64,000 nucleotides of DNA from Cellulophaga tyrosinoxydans (GCF_900176415.1 NZ_FWXO01000001.1:1298053-1362052); one strand, 5' to 3'; positions 27,337 to 36,955 are shown, counted from the first letter of the stretch. The notes: a model not told the origin generated them from the sequence alone. Numbers and translations are program-made.

Positions 27337-28632
27337 ATGAAAACCAATTTTGTAGCCGAATTACGATGGAGAGGCATGTTGCACGATGCAATGCCAGGTA
27401 CCGAAGAACATTTAATGAACGAAATGCAATCGGCATATGTGGGGATAGACCCAACAGCAGATTCACTACATATTGGTCATTTAGTTGGGGTAATGATGTT
27501 ACGCCATTTTCAATTAGCAGGGCACAAACCGTTTGCTTTAATAGGTGGAGCAACAGGAATGATAGGTGACCCTTCTGGTAAATCTGCCGAGCGTAATCTT
27601 TTAGATGAAAAAACTTTGCGTTACAATCAAGAAGCCTTAAAAGAGCAATTGTCACGTTTTTTAGATTTTAAAAGTGATGCAGAAAATGCTGCCATTCTGG
27701 TAAATAATTATGATTGGATGAAAGATTTTTCATTCTTGGCATTTATTCGTGATGTTGGTAAACACATTACTGTAAATTATATGATGTCTAAAGATTCTGT
27801 AAAAAAGAGACTATCCTCCGAAGCTAAAGAAGGAATGTCTTTTACAGAGTTTACCTACCAATTGGTTCAAGGATATGATTTTTTACATTTGTATAGAACG
27901 CACAATTGCACACTTCAGATGGGTGGTAGTGACCAATGGGGAAATATTACCACAGGTACTGAGTTAATTAGAAGAATAGGCGGAGGCAAAGGTTTTGCGC
28001 TAACTTGTCCTTTAATTACAAAAGCAGATGGTACCAAATTTGGTAAAACTGAAGGTGGTAATGTGTGGCTTGATGCTAACCGTACATCACCTTATAAATT
28101 TTACCAATACTGGTTAAATACGTCTGATGATGATGCGGAAAAGTATATAAAAATCTTTACTTTTTTAACTAAAGAAGAGATTGATAGCCTGATTGAGGAG
28201 CATAAACAAGCGCCACATTTGCGAGTATTGCAAAAGCGTTTAGCGGATGAAATAACCGTTATGGTACATTCTCAAGAAGAGTTAGATAATGCCATTGAAG
28301 CAAGTGAAATATTGTTTGGAAAATCTACAGCTGCCAATTTAAAAAAGCTTAACGAGAAAACTTTTTTAGATATTTTTGAAGGCGTACCGCAAGCAGAAAT
28401 TTCTATGTCTGAAGTTGAGGAAGGTTTGGATATGATTGGCGCCCTATCTGCAAAAACAGGGTTTTTAGGCTCCAATGGAGAAGCTAGGAGAGAGCTAAAA
28501 CAAAATTCAATTTCAGTTAACAAAGAAAAAGTTGGCGAAGATTATAGGATAACAAAAGAAGACTTAATCAATAATAAGTTTGTGCTTTTACAAAGAGGTA
28601 AGAAAAACTATTTTGTGCTTATTGTAAAATAG
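27337..28632 (+). CDS. tyrS: Tyrosyl-tRNA synthetase
   Basis: This class I synthetase charges tRNA-Tyr. The HIGH motif appears in [13 protein letters not shown], followed by [18 protein letters not shown]. The tyrosine-binding region QGYDFLHLY and [20 protein letters not shown] are intact, and the KMSKS equivalent is KFGKTEGG. The 431-residue length includes a C-terminal S4-like RNA-binding domain ([16 protein letters not shown]). Expression is expected to be constitutive from its own promoter. Confidence 0.96.
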   Translation: MKTNFVAELRWRGMLHDAMPGTEEHLMNEMQSAYVGIDPTADSLHIGHLVGVMMLRHFQLAGHKPFALIGGATGMIGDPSGKSAERNLLDEKTLRYNQEALKEQLSRFLDFKSDAENAAILVNNYDWMKDFSFLAFIRDVGKHITVNYMMSKDSVKKRLSSEAKEGMSFTEFTYQLVQGYDFLHLYRTHNCTLQMGGSDQWGNITTGTELIRRIGGGKGFALTCPLITKADGTKFGKTEGGNVWLDANRTSPYKFYQYWLNTSDDDAEKYIKIFTFLTKEEIDSLIEEHKQAPHLRVLQKRLADEITVMVHSQEELDNAIEASEILFGKSTAANLKKLNEKTFLDIFEGVPQAEISMSEVEEGLDMIGALSAKTGFLGSNGEARRELKQNSISVNKEKVGEDYRITKEDLINNKFVLLQRGKKNYFVLIVK

Positions 28633-28680
28633 TTGCGCAACCTTAATAGCATAAATACATCTAAAAGTAAAAATCTATTC

Positions 28681-29103
28681 ATGAGAATATTGTTCCTACT
28701 TTTAGGTGTTTTTTTAGTTTGTACTTCTTGTGCGAAATCAGAAGATGCTTTTTTTAACGAAACTTCGCAAAAATGGCTTTTGGTAAAAATGACAGGAAGT
28801 ATTGTGTATTCTGAAACTACAGGAAAAGATATGGCTTGGCAAGAAAGCTTGATTTTTAATACTGACGGAACCTTTATTAAATCTAGAACAATCGAAGGTA
28901 CAGAAAAAGAAGCGTTTGGTACATATGTAAAAAAGGACAATAAGGATTATTCTTATCTAGAGCTTGAGTATACTTCAGGCTCAGAATTAAAAGCAAGTTG
29001 TGGACAATCCGAAACGCTATCTATTATTGGAGGAAATCTATTGGTTGGGAGTTGGAACATTTGTGATGGCCCTAGATTAGAATACAAACAAAGTAACAAA
29101 TAG
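28681..29103 (+). CDS. Small lipoprotein, lipocalin-like
   Basis: This predicted 140-residue lipoprotein has a signal (MRILFLLLGVFLVCTSC) with the lipidated cysteine near residue 17. The body is all-beta in character (KWLLVKMTGSIVYSET; SLIFNTDGTFIKSR; LELEYTSGSELKASCG), as in lipocalin-like proteins of Bacteroidetes. The ATG at 28681 is chosen over a TTG 48 nt upstream because it places the signal peptide at the N-terminus. It lies 48 nt after tyrS and 4 nt before a second similar lipoprotein. The function is unknown. Confidence 0.65.
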   Translation: MRILFLLLGVFLVCTSCAKSEDAFFNETSQKWLLVKMTGSIVYSETTGKDMAWQESLIFNTDGTFIKSRTIEGTEKEAFGTYVKKDNKDYSYLELEYTSGSELKASCGQSETLSIIGGNLLVGSWNICDGPRLEYKQSNK

Positions 29104-29107
29104 AATT

Positions 29108-29503
29108 ATGAAAAAAATACTCTTGTTTATCATTTTGATTGGTTTTATTTCATGTTCAGACAATAATGATGAATCTGCAATAGACAGTGCTTTAGAAGGT
29201 GAGTGGGTGCTTATAGATGTTCTTTGTTATTGCGCCTTTTCAGAGAATGTTGATTTTAGTACTCATAGGTTGGTTTTTGACACTAATACTAATGAAATAG
29301 TTATTAGTAATAATCCTGATAGGTCTTTTTTCTATGATGCTGGTACTTATAATTTTAGCAGTAATCAAGATAAAGTGCTTCAAATTGTGGGTTCAGATAA
29401 ATCGTATGTATACGAAATAGATGGTGATGTTTTAAGTCTAACCTACGTTGATAATCCCATGATTGCAGATGATGAGGTAACTTATAAATATATTAAGAAC
29501 TAA
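29108..29503 (+). CDS. Small lipoprotein, lipocalin-like, second of a pair
   Basis: This is a 131-residue lipoprotein with signal LLFIILIGFISC (Cys16). A beta-rich body follows (ALEGEWVLIDVLCYCAF; HRLVFDTNTNEIVISN; SYVYEIDGDVLSLTYV). It starts 4 nt after the previous lipoprotein gene and is likely cotranscribed with it. The two share overall layout but little sequence; they may be distant paralogues. The function is unknown. Confidence 0.65.
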   Translation: MKKILLFIILIGFISCSDNNDESAIDSALEGEWVLIDVLCYCAFSENVDFSTHRLVFDTNTNEIVISNNPDRSFFYDAGTYNFSSNQDKVLQIVGSDKSYVYEIDGDVLSLTYVDNPMIADDEVTYKYIKN

Positions 29504-29507
29504 AGTT

Positions 29508-30485
29508 TCAAAGCAGCAATAAATTACATCCACGAATATCAGAATGATCAAAACGACCTAATATTTCAAAAGAATTGGTATTAAGTTGTTTTCCTAAATC
29601 TTGTGTAGCGATAAAGGAACAAGAGTTAATATTTGCAAGGTCTATAACATTTATACCGCCTGTTTTCCCTTTGGATTGGTAGCTTAATGCATCTTCTGTA
29701 TCTCTAATAAGAATTTTCATCCATGGAGGGGTTTCAAAAATTCCATTGCCATTTGAGTAGGCTTGTGATAAAAGTTCTGTCATACCATATTCAGAATGAA
29801 TGGTTTTAACTCCAAAACCTATTTTAAGGATATCATGTAGCTCTTCACGGATCATTTCTTTTCTACGTCCTTTCATGCCGCCTGTTTCCATAATGATGGT
29901 ATGCTCCAGTGTTAAATTGTAATTTTCCACAAGATCTAATAGCGCAAAAGACACCCCTATGAGTAGTGTTTTAGTGCCTTTTTTGTCTAGGGTAACGAGT
30001 TTGTCGGTTAAGGATTTCGTGTCATTTAAATAAAATCCACTTTCAGGATGATTACTCTTTTTAATCAAGTCATCTACCATATAAATTAAAGAAGAACCTT
30101 TGCGTTCTAAATAAGAAGGTAATAATGCAAGGATGCAGTAGTCCGATATAGTGCCATAAAAATGCGTAAAACCTTTTAGATAACTTTCTTCATAAACGGC
30201 TAAATCGGTAACAAAATGCTTGCTGGTTTCGCTTCCGGTGGTTCCGCTACTAGTAAAGGTGATTTTTGGAGTGTGATTAGAAGAAACTATTTTTTTAGAT
30301 TTAAAGAATTCTATTGGTAAAAATGGGATGTCTTCTAGTGTAATTACATTTTCAGGAGTTCTTTTTAAATAATTACAAAACTCCTGATAAATTTTGTTTT
30401 TCTTGTATTGTAACTGATATACTTCTAGTGCGATAGCATTAAAATCTTCTAGCGAATTTATATTAAAAATTTTCGAAGTATTCAT
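29508..30485 (-). CDS. LuxE-like acyl-protein synthetase / acyltransferase
   Basis: The 325-residue protein belongs to the AMP-binding LuxE/PaaK-like group. It has the phosphate-binding loop ITFTSSGTTGSETSKHFV near residue 95, ETGGMKGRRKEMIREELHDIL near 205, and HSEYGMTELLSQAYSNGNG. LuxE loads fatty acids onto a partner protein. No luxCD or bioluminescence genes are present, so this is probably a stand-alone acyl-activating enzyme, perhaps for an envelope or polyketide product. It has its own promoter. Confidence 0.8.
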   Translation of the reverse strand: MNTSKIFNINSLEDFNAIALEVYQLQYKKNKIYQEFCNYLKRTPENVITLEDIPFLPIEFFKSKKIVSSNHTPKITFTSSGTTGSETSKHFVTDLAVYEESYLKGFTHFYGTISDYCILALLPSYLERKGSSLIYMVDDLIKKSNHPESGFYLNDTKSLTDKLVTLDKKGTKTLLIGVSFALLDLVENYNLTLEHTIIMETGGMKGRRKEMIREELHDILKIGFGVKTIHSEYGMTELLSQAYSNGNGIFETPPWMKILIRDTEDALSYQSKGKTGGINVIDLANINSCSFIATQDLGKQLNTNSFEILGRFDHSDIRGCNLLLL

Positions 30486-30502
30486 AGGTGATGATCAAAC
30501 AG

Positions 30503-30510
30503 CAAAGGTA
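30503..30510 (-). promoter_or_regulatory. -7 promoter element (TACCTTTG) of the LuxE-like gene
   Basis: On the minus strand the site reads TACCTTTG, 18 nt before the start codon, matching TAnnTTTG. No clear -33 element is seen at the usual spacing. Confidence 0.5.
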
Positions 30511-30535
30511 AACATACTGTTGGTTCTACTAAAGC

Positions 30536-30572
30536 AAAAACTCCTTTTCAAAATATGAAAAGGAGTTTTTTT
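30536..30572. terminator. Terminator between the T9SS mini-protein and the LuxE-like gene
   Basis: Stem CTCCTTTTC (30541-30549), loop AAAATAT, GAAAAGGAG, with A-run before and T-run after. It lies just downstream of the minus-strand mini-protein gene and ends its transcript. Confidence 0.85.
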
Positions 30573-30591
30573 ATCGGGAAATTTGGTTGGG

Positions 30592-30912
30592 TTATTTTAC
30601 GACTAGCTTTCTGGTAGTACTTTTTCCGTTTTCTGTAACTTGTACAATATAAACGCCAGCATCTAATTTAGAAATATTAAGTTCTTTGTAGTTGGTGCTT
30701 TCTTTGAGCACTATCTCACCAAATAGATCATATACTAGAATGTCTTTATTGGCGTTATCTTTTGTAGTAATAAATACCACGTCATTATAGGTTGGATTAG
30801 GATAAAGTTTAAATCCAACAATCTCGTTGTTCTTAGTTTGACTATCTGCTGTTTCTTGTCCAGAAAGAGTAAAAGCAAATACCATAAGTAGGATAAAGTA
30901 GATTTTCTTCAT
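30592..30912 (-). CDS. Miniature protein: signal peptide plus T9SS type A sorting domain
   Basis: This is a 106-residue protein with a signal peptide (LLMVFAFTLSGQ), about 14 linker residues and a complete T9SS C-terminal domain. The domain carries the GFKLYPNPT start and the terminal DAGVYIVQVTENG...RKLVVK pattern. There is no cargo domain. Such a protein would be exported through the T9SS translocon and its tail cleaved, leaving almost nothing. It has a paralogue at 31155-31463. A role as a decoy, a component of the machinery, or a remnant are all possible. Confidence 0.8.
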   Translation of the reverse strand: MKKIYFILLMVFAFTLSGQETADSQTKNNEIVGFKLYPNPTYNDVVFITTKDNANKDILVYDLFGEIVLKESTNYKELNISKLDAGVYIVQVTENGKSTTRKLVVK

Positions 30913-31154
30913 AGTTTATTCGATTGGGATAACTTGAGGTAAAAGTAACAAAAGGGTTCACTGGAGTATATTAAATGTTGTGAAACACAAAATATTGTAG
31001 GTTAACTAAGATTTTTAACCTTTTATAGAAAAAGAATCCTTGTAAATCAATCTTTTAGATAGGTAGAAATAGAAGCTAATAGGCGCGTTTAACCCGAGTA
31101 TCTATAGCAGGATTACTTATAGGAATAAAATGAAAGAATAGAGAAGTCTTGTTA

Positions 31155-31463
31155 CTACTTTATAATTAGTTTTCGTGTAGCTACCTTATCTTTTTCAAAA
31201 ACTCGAAGCACATAAATACCTGCATCTAATTCTGATAAATTAAGCTCACTTCCAAGAATAGTAGTTTCCATTACTTTGGTTCCAAGAACATCAAAAATAA
31301 GTACTTTTTTAGGAGCATTTAAGGTGGTAGTAATATTCACCTTTCCATTGGTTACAGGGTTAGGATATAATTGAAACCCTTGTATAACATCACTAGGTTG
31401 CTTTTCTTGAGCATAGCCAAGAGTTGCAATAAAGAAAATTAATACGAAGTAGATTTGTTTCAT
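31155..31463 (-). CDS. Miniature protein: signal peptide plus T9SS type A sorting domain (paralogue)
   Basis: This is a 102-residue protein with a signal ending at LGYAQ, a short linker and a full sorting domain (GFQLYPNPV; LFDVLG-type segment VLIFDVLGTKVMET; DAGIYVLRVF; RKLIIK). I start it at the ATG at 31463 because it gives a typical signal peptide; the frame is open further upstream but that part has no coding character. It is clearly related to the 30592-30912 protein. The function is unknown. Confidence 0.75.
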   Translation of the reverse strand: MKQIYFVLIFFIATLGYAQEKQPSDVIQGFQLYPNPVTNGKVNITTTLNAPKKVLIFDVLGTKVMETTILGSELNLSELDAGIYVLRVFEKDKVATRKLIIK

Positions 31464-31627
31464 ACGCTTACCACTACAAATAGTATACCGCGAATATACT
31501 AATTTTGAATTTTTATCGTTGGCTCCGCCAAGGCAAAATAAAAAATATTCGATGAAGTGCACAAAAAATTGAGGAAAGACGTATTTAATCGGCTTTTGTA
31601 TTAGGATATCTGAATTTAATAGTATAA

Positions 31628-31653
31628 AAAACCCCACTTTAAAGTGGGGTTTT
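31628..31653. terminator. Terminator after the duplicated lipoprotein
   Basis: AAAACCCCACTTT is followed at once by its exact reverse complement. It lies 24 nt downstream of the minus-strand lipoprotein stop and has A/T runs on each side. Confidence 0.85.
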
Positions 31654-31676
31654 AAGATTGGTATTCAATTTTTTAA

Positions 31677-33887
31677 TTAAAATCTAGTCCATCCAGTAGT
31701 CCATGATGGTGCAGCTGCACCATTACCTGCTCCTGTATTTGTGGCTTGAGTGTAGAATGATTGATTTGCTCCAGCATAATCTGTAACTAAGAATCCAGAA
31801 ACTGTAGCATCAAATTGAATGTTCGTTATTTTTAGATCATTAGCTTCAATTCTTGCAGCAGCATCAGTATCTGTATTTTTAACTTTAATACCTAAGTTAA
31901 TGCCTGAGGTGTAAAAATTTTCAATAGTAAATTTCCCTCCACCTTCTTTAAAGTATAATGCACCTTCAGTAACTGGACCTACAACAGTTAAATTTTTAAG
32001 AGTTGTAGTAGTTAATGGAGTAATTGCGCCATTATCACCATTGTTAGAACCTTCGATACCCGCTTTAGCAGCACCAGTAATATACCAGTTTTCACCGTTA
32101 CCTTGCCATCCATCAGCGAAATCAATACCATCATCTTCAGAATTGGTAGAAACTAAATATTTACCAGTAACAGTACCACCAAAGAACTCGATTCCGTCAT
32201 CACTACCATTATAAGATTGTACATATTCGAAAGTTGTTCCAGAGCCTACTCCAAATAATGATACTCCGTTAAATTCTTTATCTGCTGTAAAAATTGCACC
32301 AGTGTACTCCACTCGTAAATAGGTAATAGAACCTGAACTATCTTCTGGAAGGTTTCCGCCATATGCAAGACTACCAACTTCAGAAGTTACGGCTGTTCCT
32401 TTATTTGTTGGTGCTTTTCCTGCTAAAACTAATCCTCCCCAATCACCTGAAGCTGGATTTGCTTTAGCTGAAGTCATAACGACAGGGTTCGTTGCAGTTC
32501 CATTTATAAATATTTGACCACCTTGAGAAACGGCAATATAAGCACTTGTTCCACCAGAAGCTTTTATAACTGTACCTGCAGGAATAGTAAGTTTACCACC
32601 ATCTTTTATCACTAAAGCACTTGATAATAAGTATTCAACACTTGCATTTAAAGTAATATCAGAAGTAATATCTCCTTGTAAATTTTCTGATGCAGCAGCA
32701 CTATTGCTTAATCCTTTTGTCCAACCAGCAGTCCAGTCTGGAGCAGCTGCTCCTGAACCTGCACCTGTTGCAACACCTTCGGTAAAAAATGATTGATTTG
32801 CTCCTGTGTAATCAGTTTTTACTAATGAGGCATCTGTATTTGCAAATTGTAACTTTGTAATTTTTAAATCATTAGCTTCAATTCTTGCGGCAGCATCGGT
32901 ATCAGTATCTTTTACCTTTACACCTAAATTTACACCACTTGCATAGAAGTTATCAATTGTGAATTTCCCTCCACCTTCTTTAAAGTATAATGCACCTTCA
33001 GTAACAGGGCCTACTACGGTAATGTTTTCAAGTGTTGTAGTAGTCATTGGAGTTATAGCACCATTGTCACCATTGTTTGAACCTTCGATACCCGCTTTAG
33101 CAGCACCAGTAATATACCAGTTTTCACCGTTACCTTGCCATCCATCAGCGAAATCAATACCATCATCTTCAGAATTGGTAGAAACTAAATATTTACCAGT
33201 AACAGTACCACCAAAGAACTCGATTCCGTCATCACTACCATTATACGATTGTACGTATTCGAAGGTTGTTCCAGAACCTACTCCAAATAATGATATACCG
33301 TTAAATTCTTTATCAGCCGTAAAAATTGCACCAGTATATTCAACTCTTAAATATCTAATAGAACCTGAATTGTCTGCTGCGTTAGTACCACCGTATGATA
33401 ATCCTCCAACTTCAGAAGTAACAGCTGTGCCTTTGTTTGTTGGTGCGTTACCTGCAATTACTAAACCACCCCAGTTTCCTGGTGCAGGAGAAGCCTCTCC
33501 TGAAGTCATAACTACAGGACTTGAAGAAGTACCATTAACGAATATTTGTCCGCCTTGAGAAACTGCAATATATGCACTAGTTCCTCCAGTTGCTTTTATA
33601 ACTGTACCTGCTGGAATGGTAAGTTTACCACCGCTTTTTATAATATAAGAACTTGTTAGTTTATAAGTAATAGAAGCATCTAAAGTTTTTTCCCCAGTTA
33701 GTTCGCCTTCTAGTACATCATTTACAGTACAAATAACACCAGTAGATCCACCACAATCTATACCTGTTTCATCGCCATCTTGAATTCCATTATTGGCTGT
33801 GTTCGGATTGTCGTCATCTTTGTTACATGAAACTACGAATGCGGCAGTTGCAATCAGCAGTAAAAATTTTTTAAAATTTGTCTTCAT
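31677..33887 (-). CDS. Internally duplicated beta-helix-like lipoprotein
   Basis: This 736-residue protein has a lipoprotein signal (LIATAAFVVSC, Cys near 21), an Asp/Asn-rich linker with a calcium-like loop (IQDGDETGIDCGGS), and two tandem homologous units of about 340 residues (about 56-399 and 400-736). Each unit has the series GGKLTIPAGTVIKA, GNWGGLV or GDWGGLV, RVEYTGAIFTADKEFNG, YVQSYNGSDDGIEFFGG and SEDDGIDFADGWQG, which suggests a right-handed beta-helix. The gene lies directly downstream of a TonB-dependent receptor on the same strand and is probably its surface partner, as SusD-type proteins are for SusC. The ligand is unknown. Confidence 0.8.
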   Translation of the reverse strand: MKTNFKKFLLLIATAAFVVSCNKDDDNPNTANNGIQDGDETGIDCGGSTGVICTVNDVLEGELTGEKTLDASITYKLTSSYIIKSGGKLTIPAGTVIKATGGTSAYIAVSQGGQIFVNGTSSSPVVMTSGEASPAPGNWGGLVIAGNAPTNKGTAVTSEVGGLSYGGTNAADNSGSIRYLRVEYTGAIFTADKEFNGISLFGVGSGTTFEYVQSYNGSDDGIEFFGGTVTGKYLVSTNSEDDGIDFADGWQGNGENWYITGAAKAGIEGSNNGDNGAITPMTTTTLENITVVGPVTEGALYFKEGGGKFTIDNFYASGVNLGVKVKDTDTDAAARIEANDLKITKLQFANTDASLVKTDYTGANQSFFTEGVATGAGSGAAAPDWTAGWTKGLSNSAAASENLQGDITSDITLNASVEYLLSSALVIKDGGKLTIPAGTVIKASGGTSAYIAVSQGGQIFINGTATNPVVMTSAKANPASGDWGGLVLAGKAPTNKGTAVTSEVGSLAYGGNLPEDSSGSITYLRVEYTGAIFTADKEFNGVSLFGVGSGTTFEYVQSYNGSDDGIEFFGGTVTGKYLVSTNSEDDGIDFADGWQGNGENWYITGAAKAGIEGSNNGDNGAITPLTTTTLKNLTVVGPVTEGALYFKEGGGKFTIENFYTSGINLGIKVKNTDTDAAARIEANDLKITNIQFDATVSGFLVTDYAGANQSFYTQATNTGAGNGAAAPSWTTGWTRF
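31680..32690 (-). repeat. Second copy of the internal tandem repeat of the lipoprotein gene
   Basis: This part codes for the C-terminal unit of the duplicated lipoprotein. It aligns with 32691-33722 at an offset of 1032 nt. The stretch 32047-32213 is identical base for base to 33079-33245, while the flanks differ clearly at synonymous and other sites. Confidence 0.8.
32691..33722 (-). repeat. First copy of the internal tandem repeat of the lipoprotein gene
   Basis: This part codes for the N-terminal unit of the duplicated lipoprotein and is homologous to 31680-32690. The 167 nt core 33079-33245 is identical to 32047-32213. Confidence 0.8.
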
Positions 33888-33975
33888 TGTTTTTTATTTT
33901 ATTTAATGCGAATTTAGACTGTCAATCTTAAGTCTTTGTTAACTAGAAATTACTAATAAGTAATTTCTACATTAT

Positions 33976-36810
33976 TTAAAAGTTATATGATAACGATAAT
34001 TTAAACTGGCTACCTTTTCTATAGGATTGTACAACTACATCTTGTACATCTTGAATTCTTTCAATCATAGGGTTGGTAATATTTTTAGCTGAAAGCCCTA
34101 AACCTATTCTTTTATTCAAATTCATTTTAAGAATAAAATCCAAACTGCTAACGGGTTGATCTATTAAATCTCCTTTACCATTAATACCAATAGCATAAAC
34201 TCTATCAGAGAAATAGTTATAAGCTAAAGTTGCTTGTAAATCTCTGTCACTCGAAAATTGTTTAAAGAAACTAATATCGCCATTCAATAATAGATCAGAA
34301 GCTCCTGTTAACCTACCTTCTTCATTGGTAAAGTTTGCACTAAGTGGCAATACATCAAAAGCAGCAGTTTCTTCAGCTACTTTTGCGCCATTTAATTCTT
34401 GATTTGTATACATGTAGGATGCATTTAAACCAACAGAAAGTGAATTGGTCAAGAAACTATCTTCAGTTTCTACTTCTTTTTTGAACAAGTCTTTTCTCAC
34501 TTCAAGTTCTGCTCCTAATACATGCGCCCAATCTCCAGAGTTTACATAACTAATATCATTAGAAGCTGAGTTTATGGTAACATCATTTATTGGATTTTGT
34601 ATATATTTTCCAAATGCACCAACTGAGATTAATTCTGTTGATTTTGGGAAAAGCTCCCATTTAAAATCCACATTATAATCGGTTGAAGCGTATAACGCAG
34701 GGTTACCAATTGTAGATTGTGTTACTTCTTCGAATAGGAATAAAGCTCTTTCTTTAAATTGCGGCAGGGTATACGTTTTACTTGCAGCAAATTTTAAGTT
34801 TTGCTTTTCATTTAATTCATATTTTAACGATAAGCTTGGTAGCACTTGAAAAGTGTCAAATTTGCTTGTGTCTCCTACAGGATCGATAGCAGTACTCCAA
34901 GTTATTGTTTGGTTAATTTTTTCTCCTCTAATACCAGCGAAAATTGTAAATTTTGGAGAAAAAGAATATTCTAGGTTTGTAAATCCTGCATGAATATCTT
35001 GAGTACCATCATAAGTTTGAGGATCTAATACGCCAGGAACACCTAAGCCACCTCTAAAAGTTACAATGCTAAATAATCCGTTGTTTAAATTTTCCTGATT
35101 AAAATATGCATCTAAATTATGAACATCTTCAACTATTGGTTGATCTATTAGATTATTGTTTTGATCTCTTCTATTTATTCTAAAGTTAAACTGGGTAGCC
35201 TCAAATGCAACGTCTTTAATTCTTCCACTGTAACCTAATGTAAGTTTACCATCGAACTTTGCTTCTTCAGTATTTTCCTTAAACTTATAGGTTCCAGAAA
35301 TGTTTGCCGCAGCTTCATTTTCGTTTAGTTCACCGTAAAATCTATTATTATCTCCAGCACTCAATGTTTGTACGAATGATTTTGGACCATTTGGTTCATC
35401 CCAATTTTCTGGAGTAACGATATTTTGTCTTCTATTAGGAATTGTATTTAGTATGGTATTGTATGATATTCCCCAATTAAGATCAATTTTTTCACCAAAT
35501 TTATGATCTCCTAACAATTGATTTACAAAAAGTGATGTTCTTTCAAACTCTGCGCGTTGTGCAAAAGCACCACCATTTGGAGCGTTATCAAAAGCGTCTA
35601 CAACACCTGTGTATTCTTCTTGACTTTGACTTGAAGTGTTTACATATAAAGAGTTTAAACTAATTTTGTTGTTGTTTTTTGCAAACCCAATATTTCCCAT
35701 TAGGGTAGTATTTGTGTTATAGTTATATGAAATAAAATCATAATCCTTTCTTATGATGTTTGATGTAGTGACATTTGCTCTACTAATACCTTCTCTATAA
35801 GTGTAATCATTATCAAAAGATGCTACAGCAAAAAAGTTTAGTCTGCTTTCTTCTCCTATTTGAAAAGAATCACCTCCTTTTAATGAAATGCTGCTATTTG
35901 TTGGGGTAGGAGCTGTTGTTCTATCCCAACTAGTTCTAAAATTGTAATTATTTAATGGAAATTTAGGCTGACTTTTAGTGTAAAAACCTGTAAAATTTGG
36001 ACCATCATTTAAATAAAAATCTTTCTGACCTAACGCTTCTGTATTTCCACCGATTCCAGCACCTAATTGTAGGAAACCATCACCTTTATAGTTTCTTGAA
36101 GAGATATCAATATTTGCACCCGCGTAATCACCATAATTCCGTGCAGTATAAGTTTTGTCTATACCAATAAATTCAACGATGTCTGTAGAGAAAATATCAA
36201 GGTCAATATTTTTCTTAGCTGTATTATTAGACGGTAATGGTAATCCATTTAAAGTTGTCATATTATAACGGTCACCTAAACCACGAACAAAAACGCTTCC
36301 AGATCCTTCTTGTTTTGAAATCCCTGTTGTTTTAGTAACAGCAGTTGCTACATCACTAACACCTTTTCTTGCAAGTTCTTGAGCACCAATGGCTGTCTTT
36401 ATTTCAACTGCTTTTTTCTGATCCAATAAAAGTGCTGATTCAGTATCTTTTTTAGTTGTGGTAGTAACAACAACTTCATCTAATGACATTCCTTCACTGG
36501 CGGTCATTGATACATTTATTGTTGTTGATTTGCCACTCTCTACAATTACATTTGGAATTTCTATGCTTTCATAACCTAAATAACTAAAACTTAAAGTATA
36601 GGTTCCTGGTTCTACGTTATCAATTTCATAAAGTCCATCAAAATCTGAAGTAGTACCTTTAGTTGTGCCTTTTATAAGAATGTTTGCAAATGCTAAGGGC
36701 TCATCATTTGCTTCTTTGTCAATGATCTTACCTACAATGCTTCCGTTGCTTTGAGCATTCGTGAATGCAGTTGTAGCTATAAAAAATAAACTTAAAAATA
36801 ATAGTCTCAT
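33976..36810 (-). CDS. TonB-dependent receptor with carboxypeptidase-like regulatory domain
   Basis: This is a 944-residue outer-membrane receptor. After the signal (FTNAQ) comes a CarboxypepD-reg-like domain (GSIVGKIIDKEANDEPLAFANILIKGTTKGTTSDFDG). The plug follows (LARKGVSDVATAVTKTTGISKQEGSGSVFVRGLGDRYN) and then a long beta-barrel that ends in an aromatic residue (LSYNF). I use the ATG at 36810, since the frame upstream only offers a TTG. It imports an unknown ligand with TonB energy. The beta-helix lipoprotein lies 88 nt downstream and a PhoB/PhoR-type system is divergent upstream. Confidence 0.88.
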   Translation of the reverse strand: MRLLFLSLFFIATTAFTNAQSNGSIVGKIIDKEANDEPLAFANILIKGTTKGTTSDFDGLYEIDNVEPGTYTLSFSYLGYESIEIPNVIVESGKSTTINVSMTASEGMSLDEVVVTTTTKKDTESALLLDQKKAVEIKTAIGAQELARKGVSDVATAVTKTTGISKQEGSGSVFVRGLGDRYNMTTLNGLPLPSNNTAKKNIDLDIFSTDIVEFIGIDKTYTARNYGDYAGANIDISSRNYKGDGFLQLGAGIGGNTEALGQKDFYLNDGPNFTGFYTKSQPKFPLNNYNFRTSWDRTTAPTPTNSSISLKGGDSFQIGEESRLNFFAVASFDNDYTYREGISRANVTTSNIIRKDYDFISYNYNTNTTLMGNIGFAKNNNKISLNSLYVNTSSQSQEEYTGVVDAFDNAPNGGAFAQRAEFERTSLFVNQLLGDHKFGEKIDLNWGISYNTILNTIPNRRQNIVTPENWDEPNGPKSFVQTLSAGDNNRFYGELNENEAAANISGTYKFKENTEEAKFDGKLTLGYSGRIKDVAFEATQFNFRINRRDQNNNLIDQPIVEDVHNLDAYFNQENLNNGLFSIVTFRGGLGVPGVLDPQTYDGTQDIHAGFTNLEYSFSPKFTIFAGIRGEKINQTITWSTAIDPVGDTSKFDTFQVLPSLSLKYELNEKQNLKFAASKTYTLPQFKERALFLFEEVTQSTIGNPALYASTDYNVDFKWELFPKSTELISVGAFGKYIQNPINDVTINSASNDISYVNSGDWAHVLGAELEVRKDLFKKEVETEDSFLTNSLSVGLNASYMYTNQELNGAKVAEETAAFDVLPLSANFTNEEGRLTGASDLLLNGDISFFKQFSSDRDLQATLAYNYFSDRVYAIGINGKGDLIDQPVSSLDFILKMNLNKRIGLGLSAKNITNPMIERIQDVQDVVVQSYRKGSQFKLSLSYNF

Positions 36811-36955
36811 TAGTGTATTTTGAATTTTGCGCAAAGGAACGTACTTGTTGTAAAGGTCATGTTACCTGTTTGTTAAACATTTATTTTCATAATGTTACCT
36901 TAATGTTATCATATTAAATCAACGTTAACTACCTTAGTTGTAATTGTATTATCTT

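Noticed and set aside
31464-31637. Extended N-terminus of the second mini T9SS protein
   Set aside because: The extra 58 codons have no coding character and would bury the signal peptide. The ATG at 31463 gives a normal exported protein.
32959-33558. A 199-codon plus-strand reading frame inside the lipoprotein gene
   Set aside because: It is antisense to the clearly coding repeats, is proline-rich without a plausible start or ribosome site, and its shape follows from the codon use of the real gene.
36811-36834. Earlier TTG start for the TonB-dependent receptor
   Set aside because: The ATG at 36810 gives a standard signal peptide; the upstream codons add only a few residues.
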